This document shows positions 9,338-17,400 of a stretch of 64,000 bases of DNA, one piece after another. Source of the DNA: Kutzneria buriramensis. GTDB taxonomy: Bacteria; Actinomycetota; Actinomycetes; Mycobacteriales; Pseudonocardiaceae. Location: positions 62,001 to 126,000 of the forward strand of contig NZ_QUNO01000008.1 in NCBI RefSeq assembly GCF_003387475.1. Reading direction: 5' to 3'. The notes under the pieces were generated by a model. It saw only the letters and a program-made list of their open reading frames with translations, was not told where the DNA came from and searched no databases. Made by a program: the position numbers and the translations under genes. Position 1 is the stretch's first letter. Each line of letters begins with the position of its first letter.

Positions 9338-10058
9338 CGATCGTCATCTTGTTCATCGACAGCAACGTGTTCGTGTTCATGTCGATGATGAACGACAGCG
9401 CGCCCGGGCCGACGTCGGCCGTGTAGTCGCTGCCCGAGCGGCCGCTGAAGTCCTGGGCCGGCGCGGCCAGCAGGCCGACGCCGGGCGTCCGCAGCAGCAG
9501 GTTCACCACCAGCTGCCGGAAGTCCGCGCCGAGCCCTGGTTTGCTGAGGAGATCGGTCAGCACTTCGGCGTCGTACCGCCCGGTCTGCTTGGCGACCCGT
9601 TCGACGGCCGCGCCCAGCGCGTCGGCCGTGCGCGGCAGGTCGGCGACGATGGTGTGCTGGTCGGCGGCGAGCACGTCCGGCGACATGGCGGCGAACTCGG
9701 CGGGCATGCCCGGCCGGTCCAGCGCGATCGGCTCGGGCACGTCGGCGAACGTCCGGTCGAAGTCCGGCGATTTCAGGCGCACGGTGTGATGGACGTCGTC
9801 GATCCACACCTCCTCGGCCCACGGACCGGCGGCGGTCGCGTGCGGGCTGAGCCAGCGCAGATGCCGGATCGCCGGCGGCGCGCTCGCCTCACGGACATCG
9901 GTCGGCGACTGCACCGGCGGTCGAACCACCGTCAGCACAAGCAATCCCGCCGCCGCGGCGGCCGTGAGCGCGACAGGCAGCCATCGTCGACGTCGAGCGG
10001 GCTCGACACGGCGCAGGCCGGCGAGCATCCGCTCCTCGAACGGGGTCAGGTCTGGCAC
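9327..10058 (-). CDS. Membrane-anchored partner of an ECF-type sigma factor (CU044_5270-like)
   Basis: A 243-residue protein with a short cytoplasmic N-terminus (VPDLTPFEERMLAGLRRVEPARRR), one membrane segment (about residues 28-48, ALTAAAAAGLLVLTVV) and an extracytoplasmic domain of about 190 residues with no zinc-binding anti-sigma motif. The GTG start lies inside the end of the sigma-factor gene (13-nt overlap), so the two are co-translated. The arrangement and layout match the CU044_5270 family found beside actinobacterial sigma factors. It probably senses an envelope signal and controls the sigma factor, but no anti-sigma function is proven. The 3' end overlaps the GH30 gene tail to tail. 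Confidence 0.7.
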   Translation of the reverse strand: MPDLTPFEERMLAGLRRVEPARRRRWLPVALTAAAAAGLLVLTVVRPPVQSPTDVREASAPPAIRHLRWLSPHATAAGPWAEEVWIDDVHHTVRLKSPDFDRTFADVPEPIALDRPGMPAEFAAMSPDVLAADQHTIVADLPRTADALGAAVERVAKQTGRYDAEVLTDLLSKPGLGADFRQLVVNLLLRTPGVGLLAAPAQDFSGRSGSDYTADVGPGALSFIIDMNTNTLLSMNKMTIVNQ

Positions 10059-10564
10059 GGCGAGCCCTTCTCGGCCAGCGGCGCCAACTTCCGCCGCGCG
10101 CGGGCCAGCCGCATCCGGGCGGCCGACGGCGTGATGCCGAGCACCGCGGCGGCCTCGGCCGGCGTCAGCTCGTCCAGGCTCACCAACAGGAACAGCTCCC
10201 GCTCGGCCGGCGGCAGGTCGTCGAGGCCGGCCAGCACGGCGGTCGCGGCGTTGGCTGCGTCCACGCGTGCCTCCAGTTCGGCCAGATCGTCGGCGGCCAG
10301 TGTGCGACGACCGTAGACCCGTTGCAAGGCACGGTACTCCGCGCCCCGCCGCCGGCCGCGCGACGCGATCACGTGCGCGGCGATGCCGAACAGCCAGGAC
10401 CGGGCCGTGCCGCGGCTGGGATCGAAGCCGCCGGGCCGTTCCAACACCGCGAGGAACACCGCCGCCACCACGTCGGCGGCCTCGGTGGGATCGCCCAGCC
10501 GGCGCACGGCGTAGCCCAGCAACGCGTGCACGTGGTCCCGGTAGAGCGCTTCCGTGTCCTCCAC
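10046..10564 (-). CDS. ECF-type RNA polymerase sigma factor
   Basis: A 172-residue sigma-70-family protein with region 2 (about residues 8-75; LYRDHVHALLGYAVRRLGDPTEAADVVAAVF and GTARSWLFGIAAHVIA) and region 4 (about 112-165; LPPAERELFLLVSLDELTPAEAAAVLGITPSAARMRLARARRKL), and no regions 1 or 3, as in ECF factors. It redirects RNA polymerase to a small stress or envelope regulon. The start is GTG. The next gene, overlapping by 13 nt, encodes its likely membrane partner. It diverges from the L,D-transpeptidase gene across about 98 bp, so that cell-wall gene is a candidate target. Confidence 0.9.
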   Translation of the reverse strand: MEDTEALYRDHVHALLGYAVRRLGDPTEAADVVAAVFLAVLERPGGFDPSRGTARSWLFGIAAHVIASRGRRRGAEYRALQRVYGRRTLAADDLAELEARVDAANAATAVLAGLDDLPPAERELFLLVSLDELTPAEAAAVLGITPSAARMRLARARRKLAPLAEKGSPCQT

Positions 10565-10662
10565 GGTCGTTCCGACGAGCGAGTGGCACCGGAAGTTGCG
10601 CCGGGGGACACTCGTGCCAATCCCCAGTGACGCCGATTCGTTCGCTCAAGGGGTCCGAGTAC

Positions 10663-11352
10663 ATGTCGAGAACCGCAAAAGTGCTGGTCGCAGGGTCCGT
10701 CGTGGTATTGGCGGCGGCCTGTGGGCAGGCGCAGTCCCAACCTCTGCCAGCGGCGGAAACCGTGACGTCCACCACAACGACCACGACCGCGCCGCCCAAG
10801 TCGACGCCGCCGACGGTGTCCGAGGTGCAGAAGATCCTCGGCGATCTCGGCTACCAGGCCCGCGCGGTGACCGGCCAGGTCGACGACGAGACGAAACACG
10901 CCATTGTGGCGTTCCAGAAGGTGAACGGCTTACCTCGCACCGGTGTGGTGGACGACGCCACCGCTGCGGCGCTGCGCGCGCCGAAGGCGATCACCCCTCA
11001 ACACGCCACGCCCGGCACGCACCTCGAGGTCGACATCGCCCGCCAGGTGGCCTATGTCGTCACCGACGGCAAGGTCGGCAAGATCTACGACGCCTGCACC
11101 GGTGACAACGTCGGCGACCGGGTCACGCCGCTGGGCGACTTCCACGTCTACTACCAGATCAACTTCTGGGAGTACGGCCCGCTGGGCAACCTCTACCACC
11201 CCAGCTACATCACCACGACCGGCATCGCGGTGCACGGCGGCGAGCCCGTCCTGGCGCAGCCGGGCAGCAACGGCTGCGTGCGCCTGACCGATCCGTCCAT
11301 CGACGAGGTGTTCCCGCTGCTCCGGCCGGGCGCGGAAGTCCTCATCCACTGA
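10663..11352 (+). CDS. L,D-transpeptidase lipoprotein (peptidoglycan-binding + YkuD domains)
   Basis: A 229-residue lipoprotein. Residues 1-20 form a lipoprotein signal with lipobox LAAAC. A Thr/Pro-rich linker (about 30-48) leads to a peptidoglycan_binding_1 domain (about 50-107; VQKILGDLGYQARAVTGQVDDET) and a YkuD catalytic domain (about 115-229). The active-site pattern HGGEPVLAQPGSNGCVRL carries the conserved His and the catalytic Cys. The enzyme makes 3-3 crosslinks in peptidoglycan or attaches proteins outside the membrane. The ATG lies 98 bp from the divergent sigma-factor gene. Assignment is firm; whether it is a transpeptidase or a carboxypeptidase-like variant is not settled. Confidence 0.9.
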   Translation: MSRTAKVLVAGSVVVLAAACGQAQSQPLPAAETVTSTTTTTTAPPKSTPPTVSEVQKILGDLGYQARAVTGQVDDETKHAIVAFQKVNGLPRTGVVDDATAAALRAPKAITPQHATPGTHLEVDIARQVAYVVTDGKVGKIYDACTGDNVGDRVTPLGDFHVYYQINFWEYGPLGNLYHPSYITTTGIAVHGGEPVLAQPGSNGCVRLTDPSIDEVFPLLRPGAEVLIH

Positions 11353-11356
11353 AACC

Positions 11357-11385
11357 TTGCACACAACTAAAGTGTGCACTAGTGT
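11357..11385 (+). promoter_or_regulatory. Promoter with embedded palindrome upstream of OsmC gene
   Basis: A sigma-A-like promoter, TTGCAC at 11357-11362 and TAGTGT at 11380-11385 with a 17-nt spacer. It overlaps an inverted repeat TGCACAC (11358-11364) / GTGTGCA (11372-11378). The placement over the -35 and spacer suggests a repressor site, possibly for an OhrR/MarR-type redox regulator; the regulator is unknown. Confidence 0.6.
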
Positions 11386-11418
11386 TCCCGGTGTACCCAT
11401 CATCGAGGAGGCACCGAA

Positions 11419-11853
11419 ATGCCCAGTCGCGACGCCACCACCCACTGGGAGGGCGGGCTCCAGGCCGGCAAGGGAACCGTCACGTTCGACTCGTCGAACG
11501 CCGGCCAGTTCGACGTGTCGTTCCCGACGCGCACCGGCAACCCGGACGGGCAGACGTCGCCGGAGGAGCTGATCGCCGCCGCGCACAGCTCCTGCCTGGC
11601 CATGAACCTGTCCGGCGTGCTCGGGGCCGCCGGCCTGACCGCGGACTCGATCGACGTCAGCGCCGAGGTCACCCTCGGCCCGGACCCGGCCGGCGGCTTC
11701 GCCATCACCGGCATCGCGGTCACGGTCAACGCCAGCGTGCCCGGCCTGGACGCGGCGAAGTTCGCCGAGCTCGCCCAGACCGCCAAGGACACCTGCCCGG
11801 TCAGCAAGGCGCTGGCCGGCACCACGATCACGCTGGACGCGACGCTGGTGTGA
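11419..11853 (+). CDS. OsmC-family peroxiredoxin (organic hydroperoxide detoxification)
   Basis: A 144-residue protein of the OsmC/Ohr family. It carries the two redox cysteines of the family, in AAAHSSCLAMNLS (about residue 60) and DTCPVSKAL (about residue 126), and the conserved Arg/Glu region (PTRTGNPDGQTSPEELIAAAH). These enzymes reduce organic hydroperoxides with thiols. A ribosome-binding site GAGGAGG lies just before the ATG. A palindrome-containing promoter precedes it, consistent with oxidative-stress control. The last 26 nt overlap the end of the convergent ABC exporter gene, an unusually deep tail-to-tail overlap. Confidence 0.9.
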   Translation: MPSRDATTHWEGGLQAGKGTVTFDSSNAGQFDVSFPTRTGNPDGQTSPEELIAAAHSSCLAMNLSGVLGAAGLTADSIDVSAEVTLGPDPAGGFAITGIAVTVNASVPGLDAAKFAELAQTAKDTCPVSKALAGTTITLDATLV

Positions 11854-14800
11854 CGGCGAACGCTGCCCACAACCGGGCGTAGTGGTCGCTGTCGGCGAGC
11901 AGCTGCTCGTGCGTGCCGACGGCGACCACCTGCCCGGCGTCCATCACCGCGATCCGGTCCGCACCGCGCGCGGTCTGCAACCGGTGCGCGATCAGGATCG
12001 TGGTGCGGCCGGCCGCCAGCGTGGACATCGCGGCGGAGACCACCGATTCCGTTGCCAGGTCGAGGTTCGCGGTCGCCTCGTCCAGCAACAGCAGCACCGG
12101 ATCGACCAGTTGGGCCCGCGCCAGGCAGAGCAGCTGCCGCTGCCCGGCCGACAGCGAGCCGCCCCGCTCGCCGATCTCGTGCAGATACCCGCCCGGCAGC
12201 TTGGCCACGAACTCGTGCGCGCCGATCGCCCGCGCCGCCGCCTCGACCTCCGCGTCGGTGGCGTCCGGCCGGCCGTAGGCGATGTTGTCCCGGATCGTGC
12301 CCGGGAACAGGAACGCCTCCTGCGGCACGTAACCGAGCTGCCGCCGGAACTCCTGCGGCTCCAGCTTGCGCAGGTCGGTGCCGTCGATGCTGATGGAACC
12401 CCGGTCCGGGTCGTAGAACCGGGCCAGCATCTTGACCACGGTGGACTTCCCGGCGCCGGTCTCGCCGATCAGCGCGACCGTTTCCCCCGGCTCCACCACG
12501 AGATTCATGCCCCGCAGCACGTCCGTGTCCACGCCCGGGTAGCGGAACCACACGTCGTCCAGGGCGATCCGGCCGGCGAGCCGGCCGGGATGGATCGGCC
12601 TCGCGGCGGTCGGCGTGAGATCCGGCTCGGCCAGCAGGTCGTTGATCCGCTGCATGGACACCTGGGCCTGCTGCCAGTCGTCGAAGACACCGGACAGCTG
12701 CTGCACCGGCGCGAAGAACAGGCCGAGGTAGAGCACGAACGCGATCAGCTCGCCGGCCGTCAGCTCGCCCCGGGCGATGAGGAAGTAGCCCGCGCCGAGC
12801 ACCAGCGCCGCGCCGAGGTCGGACAGGAACTCCAGGAACGGGAAGTAGGCGGAGATCAGCCGCTGTGCCTTCATCCGCGCGTCCAGGTAGCCGCGGGTGA
12901 GCCGCTTGAACTCGGTCTGCCGCCGCCCCTGCTGCCCGAACGCCTGCGACTCCCGCACCCCGGACAGGCTCTCCTGCAGACCCGCGTTGACGTCCGAGAT
13001 CCGCTCCCGCGCCTGCACGTAGCTGCCCTTGGCCAGCCGCCGGAACAGGGTCGTGGCCAGGACGAACGGGATCAGCACGAGCGCGGCGACGCCGGTCAGC
13101 TCGATGTTCATCACGGCCATCGCCGTCAGCACGCCGGCGAACGTCAGGACGCTGGCCGCGGCCTGGAGCAGGCCGTTCTGGAGCAACGAGGAGAACGAGT
13201 CGGTGTCGGTGGTCATGCGGGTCATGACCTGGCCGATCATCTCCCGGTCGTAGAACGAGACCGGCAGCCTCAGCAGCCGCTTGAAGACCCGGACCTTCAG
13301 CGCCATCAGCAGCCGCTCGCCGGTGCGGCCGTTGACCTGCGTCATCGCCACCGACACGGCGAGGTCGCCGAGCACCACCGCGAGGAAGACGCCGGCCGAC
13401 AGCATCAGCGCGGCGACCGAGCCGTTGACCACGCCGTTGTCGATGCCCTCACGGGAGAAGTACGGGCCGGCGGCCGTGGCGACGGCGTCCAGCAGCACCA
13501 GGAACAGGCCGAGGCCGAGCGCCGCGCGGTGCCGCCAGACGAAGCGCCGGAAGGAGAAGTGCGGCTCGTCGTCGGCGGTGTCGATGTCCGCCCGGTCCTT
13601 GACCGGCGGCAGCGCGGCGATGCCCTTGGCCATCTCGGCCGGCGTCTCCATGATCGCCAGTTGCCTGCGCTTGCCGCCCTCGGCCTGCCAGGCGTCTTCC
13701 GTGACGCCGTCGGTGATCTCGATGTCGATGTCCTCGTCGGTGCCGGCCAGCAGCCGCCGGTAGAGCGGACTTTCCGCCATCAGTTCGTCGTGACTGCCTT
13801 GCGCGACAACACGTCCCTTGTCCACCACAGCGATCCGGCTCGCCAGGCGCAGCGTCGAACGCCGGTGCGCTATGAGCAGCGTGGTGCGGTCGACCATCAC
13901 CCGGCGCAGGGTGGCGTGGATGCCCTCCTCGATCCGGGCGTCCACCGCGCTCGTGGCGTCGTCCAGCACCAGGATCCTCGGGTCGGTCAGCAGGGCCCGG
14001 GCCAGCGCGATTCGTTGCCGCTGCCCGCCGGACAGCGTCAGCCCGCGCTCGCCGACCTGCGTCCGGTACCCCTCCGGCAGCGCCAGGATGAACTCGTGCG
14101 CCTCGGCCGCCCGGGCCGCCGCCTCGATCTCCTTGTCGGTGGCGTCCGGCCGGCCGTAGCCGATGTTGGCCCGAACGGTGTCGGAGAACAGGAAGCTCTC
14201 CTCGAACACCATGCCGACCTGGCCGCGCAAGGAATCCACGGTCACGTCGCGGACGTCGACGCCGTCGATCTCGACGCTGCCGCCCTGCACGTCGTGGAAT
14301 CGGGCCAGCAGCATGGCCACCGTCGACTTGCCGGAGCCGGAAGTGCCCACCAGGGCAACGGTTTCGCCCGGTTCCACGCGCAGGGTGAAGCCGTCGAGCA
14401 CCGGCTCCGAGCTCAGGTAGCCGAACTTGGCGTCGGTGATGGCGATGTCGCCCTTGACCGGCGGCAGCGGTGTGGCGTCCGGCTTGTCCGTGACGGCCGG
14501 CATCGAGTCCAGCAGGTCGAAGATCCGCCGCGCGGAGATGCCGGCGCGCTGGGTGGCGCTGATCATCGCCGCGAACATCTGCGCCGGGCCGATCACCTGC
14601 GACAGATACGTGGCGAAGGCCAGGAACGTGCCGACGGTGATGTTGCCGTGCAGCGCGAGCCAGCCGCCCAGCGCCAGCAGCAGCACCTGCCCGATCGCCG
14701 GAATCGCCTGCAGCAGCGGCTGGTACTTGGCGATCAGCCGCACCGAGCGGATGCGCGCGCCGTAGAGTTGCTGGCTGGCCTCGATGAACCGGTCGAGCTC

Positions 14801-15448
14801 GTGGTCCTCCTGGCCGAACGCCTTGACCACGCGGATTCCGGACACGGTCTGGTTGACGGTCTGCGTCACCTCCGCGCCGCGCTGCTGACTGTCCCAAGTG
14901 GCCGGTCGCACCTGCCGCCGCATCCGGTACACGACCACGACCAGCGCCGGCACCACCAGCGCGCTGATCACCGCCAGCAGCGGCGACAGCACGACCATCA
15001 CGATCAGCGACACCACGATCAGCAGCACATTGCTGCTCAGCGCCGGCAGATACGACAGCACCCGCACCATCACGCCGGCGTCCGTGGCGATCCGTGACAC
15101 CAGCTGCCCGGTCGGCATCGCCTGGTGGCTGCCGATGTCCAGGCGCTGCAACTGTTCGTGCACCGCGTTGCGGATCTGGTACTGGACCTCCAGCACCACC
15201 TTGGCCGCGCGATAGCGACGGATCCTTGACGCCGCAAAGGCCAGCACGCCGACCGCGATCAGCGCCAGCAGCCACGGTAACAGCGCGGATCTGTGCGTCA
15301 GGATCACGTCGTCGACGATGTGCCGCTCCAGCAGCGGCGTCACCGCGGCCAGGCCGGCGCCGGCCAGCGCGGCGGTGAACGTCAGCAGCAGGCTGCGGCG
15401 CTGGATCTTCAGGAACGGCAGCAGGCGGCGGATCCAGTTGTCAGTCAT
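11828..15448 (-). CDS. Fused (tandem) ABC exporter, TMD-NBD-TMD-NBD
   Basis: A 1206-residue protein holding two complete exporter halves: TMD1 (about 15-310), NBD1 (about 335-570), TMD2 (about 650-940) and NBD2 (about 975-1200). NBD1 has Walker A GTSGSGKST, signature LSGGQ and Walker B ILVLDDATS, where Asp (about 497) replaces the catalytic Glu. NBD2 has Walker A GETGAGKST, a canonical LLLLDEATA and a slightly altered signature LSAGQ. The non-catalytic site is thus formed by NBD1 Walker B and the NBD2 signature, as in asymmetric heterodimeric exporters, here fused in one chain. It overlaps the MarR gene by 8 nt and is probably repressed by it. It likely exports a drug or a lipophilic metabolite; the substrate is unknown. 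Confidence 0.93.
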   Translation of the reverse strand: MTDNWIRRLLPFLKIQRRSLLLTFTAALAGAGLAAVTPLLERHIVDDVILTHRSALLPWLLALIAVGVLAFAASRIRRYRAAKVVLEVQYQIRNAVHEQLQRLDIGSHQAMPTGQLVSRIATDAGVMVRVLSYLPALSSNVLLIVVSLIVMVVLSPLLAVISALVVPALVVVVYRMRRQVRPATWDSQQRGAEVTQTVNQTVSGIRVVKAFGQEDHELDRFIEASQQLYGARIRSVRLIAKYQPLLQAIPAIGQVLLLALGGWLALHGNITVGTFLAFATYLSQVIGPAQMFAAMISATQRAGISARRIFDLLDSMPAVTDKPDATPLPPVKGDIAITDAKFGYLSSEPVLDGFTLRVEPGETVALVGTSGSGKSTVAMLLARFHDVQGGSVEIDGVDVRDVTVDSLRGQVGMVFEESFLFSDTVRANIGYGRPDATDKEIEAAARAAEAHEFILALPEGYRTQVGERGLTLSGGQRQRIALARALLTDPRILVLDDATSAVDARIEEGIHATLRRVMVDRTTLLIAHRRSTLRLASRIAVVDKGRVVAQGSHDELMAESPLYRRLLAGTDEDIDIEITDGVTEDAWQAEGGKRRQLAIMETPAEMAKGIAALPPVKDRADIDTADDEPHFSFRRFVWRHRAALGLGLFLVLLDAVATAAGPYFSREGIDNGVVNGSVAALMLSAGVFLAVVLGDLAVSVAMTQVNGRTGERLLMALKVRVFKRLLRLPVSFYDREMIGQVMTRMTTDTDSFSSLLQNGLLQAAASVLTFAGVLTAMAVMNIELTGVAALVLIPFVLATTLFRRLAKGSYVQARERISDVNAGLQESLSGVRESQAFGQQGRRQTEFKRLTRGYLDARMKAQRLISAYFPFLEFLSDLGAALVLGAGYFLIARGELTAGELIAFVLYLGLFFAPVQQLSGVFDDWQQAQVSMQRINDLLAEPDLTPTAARPIHPGRLAGRIALDDVWFRYPGVDTDVLRGMNLVVEPGETVALIGETGAGKSTVVKMLARFYDPDRGSISIDGTDLRKLEPQEFRRQLGYVPQEAFLFPGTIRDNIAYGRPDATDAEVEAAARAIGAHEFVAKLPGGYLHEIGERGGSLSAGQRQLLCLARAQLVDPVLLLLDEATANLDLATESVVSAAMSTLAAGRTTILIAHRLQTARGADRIAVMDAGQVVAVGTHEQLLADSDHYARLWAAFAVTPASRPA

Positions 15449-15863
15449 CGGCGAGCCGATCCATCAGGTCCGCGGCGTCGGCCAGCAGCCGGCGCTCGGA
15501 CGGGGTGAGGTGGATGTCCATCGCCTTGGCCAGCCAGCGTTCCCGGGCCTGCATGTCCTCCGACAGCGCGGCCAGGCCGGCCTCGGTGATGCCGATGAGA
15601 TGCTGCCGGCGGTCCAGCTCGTCCGGCCGGCGCACGATCAGGCCGTCCGCCTCCAGCGCCGCCAGCGTCCGGGTCAGCGACTGCGGCTGGAGCCGCTCCA
15701 GGTCGGCCAGGTCGCCCGCGGACATCCGACCGTTGCGGTAGAGCTGGGCCAGCACGCTGATCTTGGTCGGCGCGAGCGCGTCCGCCGGCCGCTCCGCGCG
15801 CAGCCGGCGGGACAGCCGGACCACGCCGGACCGGATCCGGCGGACGTTCTCGTCGCGATGCAC
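15441..15863 (-). CDS. MarR-family transcriptional regulator
   Basis: A 140-residue winged-helix protein with the MarR pattern: APTKISVLAQLYRNGRMSAGDLADLERLQPQSLTRTLAALEADGLIVRRPDELDRRQHLIGITEAG, that is, recognition helix plus wing with DxRxH-like DRRQH. It is the first gene of an operon with the fused ABC exporter (8-nt overlap), so it is most likely a ligand-released repressor of that exporter. No Shine-Dalgarno precedes the GTG. A TAGCGT hexamer ends 6 nt before it, which suits a leaderless transcript. A palindrome covers this promoter. Confidence 0.88.
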   Translation of the reverse strand: MHRDENVRRIRSGVVRLSRRLRAERPADALAPTKISVLAQLYRNGRMSAGDLADLERLQPQSLTRTLAALEADGLIVRRPDELDRRQHLIGITEAGLAALSEDMQARERWLAKAMDIHLTPSERRLLADAADLMDRLADD

Positions 15864-15864
15864 A

Positions 15865-15886
15865 TTCGTACGCTACTGCGTACTAA
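15865..15886 (-). promoter_or_regulatory. Putative MarR operator/leaderless promoter
   Basis: An inverted repeat GTACGC (15868-15873) / GCGTAC (15878-15883), extending with one mismatch to 9-bp arms, sits directly before the MarR start codon. It contains the likely -10 hexamer, so binding there would block transcription. It also overlaps the last bases of the upstream methyltransferase gene. Confidence 0.6.
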
Positions 15887-16464
15887 CGCGACGGCGCGAC
15901 CGATTTAGTGGCGCGGAACTTGAACACGCCCTCCTTGACCGTGACTTCCACGTCCTCGAACCCGGCTCGGCGCAGGCGTTCCGGCAGCTCGTCCGGGTCG
16001 ACGACGTTCATCGTGTCGCCGATGTGCAGCAGCCGGAACCGCAGGCTCAGCCGGCTGTCGCTGCCCGCGAACACGCCGCCGGGCCGCAGCACCCGGAACG
16101 CCTCCGCGAAGATGCCGTCCTGCATCTGCCGGGTCGGCACGTGGTGCAGCATCGTGAAGCACACCACCGAGCTGAAGTCGTTGTCCGGCAACGACAGCCG
16201 GCTGCCGTCGCCGTGCAGGATCGTCGCCCTGCCGTCGAACTCCGCGCGCAGGTCCCGCGCCGATTTCTCGTCCACCTCGACCGCGGTGACGTTCGGCGCC
16301 ATGTCCACCAGAACCCGTGTCGTGGCCCCGAATCCGGGGCCGATCTCCAGCAGGTCCGCGCCGAGTTCGACGCCCGCGAGCGACCACGGCAGCTTCTGCT
16401 CGCGGACCTGCCGGGCCCAGTCCCGTGACGCGCAGATCCTCCGGTGCATCAGATTCATCGGCAT
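15883..16464 (-). CDS. Class I SAM-dependent methyltransferase
   Basis: A 193-residue protein with the Rossmann methyltransferase motifs: motif I LLEIGPGFGATT (about residues 38-49), acidic motif AVEVDEKSA, HGDGSRLSLPDNDFSSVVCFTMLHHV and a post-motif RVLRPGGVFAGSD. It lacks a large substrate domain, so the acceptor cannot be told; small-molecule or lipid methylation is likely. It diverges from an AraC-type regulator across 55 bp, and that regulator may control it. The gene ends inside the promoter of the downstream MarR-ABC operon. Confidence 0.82.
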   Translation of the reverse strand: MPMNLMHRRICASRDWARQVREQKLPWSLAGVELGADLLEIGPGFGATTRVLVDMAPNVTAVEVDEKSARDLRAEFDGRATILHGDGSRLSLPDNDFSSVVCFTMLHHVPTRQMQDGIFAEAFRVLRPGGVFAGSDSRLSLRFRLLHIGDTMNVVDPDELPERLRRAGFEDVEVTVKEGVFKFRATKSVAPSR

Positions 16465-16519
16465 GTCGTCGACGGTAGGACCCCCGCCCGCTGTCCGCTA
16501 CCGAGTAGAGTGACAGCCG

Positions 16520-17275
16520 ATGTCTTCAGACGGACACGCCATCATGGTGCTCAGCGTGACCATGCCCAAGGGGGAGTGGTTCGACTGGCACCTGCACCCC
16601 GACCACCAGTTCGCCTGGGCGGCCGAGGGCATGCTCACCGTGCAGGTCGGCGACGCCACCTGGGTGCTGCCGCCCAGCCGGGCGCTGTGGATCCCGGCCG
16701 GCACCGTGCACCGCACCGGCGCCGCCAGCACCTCGTCCATGCACAGCGTGTACTTCGGCGGCCGGCACTGGGGCGAGCCGACCGTCGTCGCCGTCGGGCC
16801 GCTGCTGGCGGAACTCATCCGGTACCTCGCGGATCTCACGCTGGAGACCGCGCCGCGGCGGCGGGCCGAGGCCGTGCTGCGGGACCTGCTCGTGCCCGTG
16901 CCGGTCTCCACCATCCACGTGCCCTCCGTGTCCGCGCGGCTGTCGCGGATCGCCCTGGCGTTGACCGAGGATCCAGCCGACGACCGGGAACTCGCCGCGT
17001 GGGGACGGCTCGTCGGCGCCTCCGCCCGGACCCTGGCGCGGGCCTTTGTCGCCGAGACCGGCATGACCTTCGGCACCTGGCGCACCCAGGTCCGGCTGCT
17101 GGCCTCCCTGCCGCTGCTGGCCGCCGGCATGCCCGTCGCCACCGTCGCCCGCCGCGTCGGCTACGCCACGCCCAGCGCCTTCGTCGCCGCCTTCCGCCGC
17201 GTCACCGGCACGACTCCCGGCACCTATTTCACTGAGCCTTTGCCGCGCGTTCCGCGCGGGGCTCGGCCGCTCTGA
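16520..17275 (+). CDS. AraC-family transcriptional regulator with cupin sensor domain
   Basis: A 251-residue regulator. The N-terminal cupin domain (about 5-85) has GEWFDWHLHPDHQFAWAAEG and PAGTVHR, a His-containing ligand pocket. The C-terminal double helix-turn-helix (about 150-240) ends in VATVARRVGYATPSAFVAAFRRVTGTTPGTYF, the AraC signature. It probably activates or represses the divergent methyltransferase gene in response to a small ligand. The 125 bp that follow (17276-17400) hold no gene. Confidence 0.88.
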   Translation: MSSDGHAIMVLSVTMPKGEWFDWHLHPDHQFAWAAEGMLTVQVGDATWVLPPSRALWIPAGTVHRTGAASTSSMHSVYFGGRHWGEPTVVAVGPLLAELIRYLADLTLETAPRRRAEAVLRDLLVPVPVSTIHVPSVSARLSRIALALTEDPADDRELAAWGRLVGASARTLARAFVAETGMTFGTWRTQVRLLASLPLLAAGMPVATVARRVGYATPSAFVAAFRRVTGTTPGTYFTEPLPRVPRGARPL

Positions 17276-17400
17276 TCCGGTGCCTTCGCTTGCCGGATTT
17301 CGAGCGCCGCATCGGTTTCCCGGTGGGTTCGTCGGTGGCGGCGATCGAAATCCGCCAACCGCTCCAGGCACCGGCGCGGCCTCGCGACGCCGGGAATCCG

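Noticed and set aside
7414-9426. Long arginine/glycine/proline-rich frames overlapping the GH30 gene and many others
   Set aside because: Composition (Arg, Gly, Pro, Ala, His runs) and the presence of a well-supported gene in another frame mark them as shadow frames of GC-rich coding DNA.
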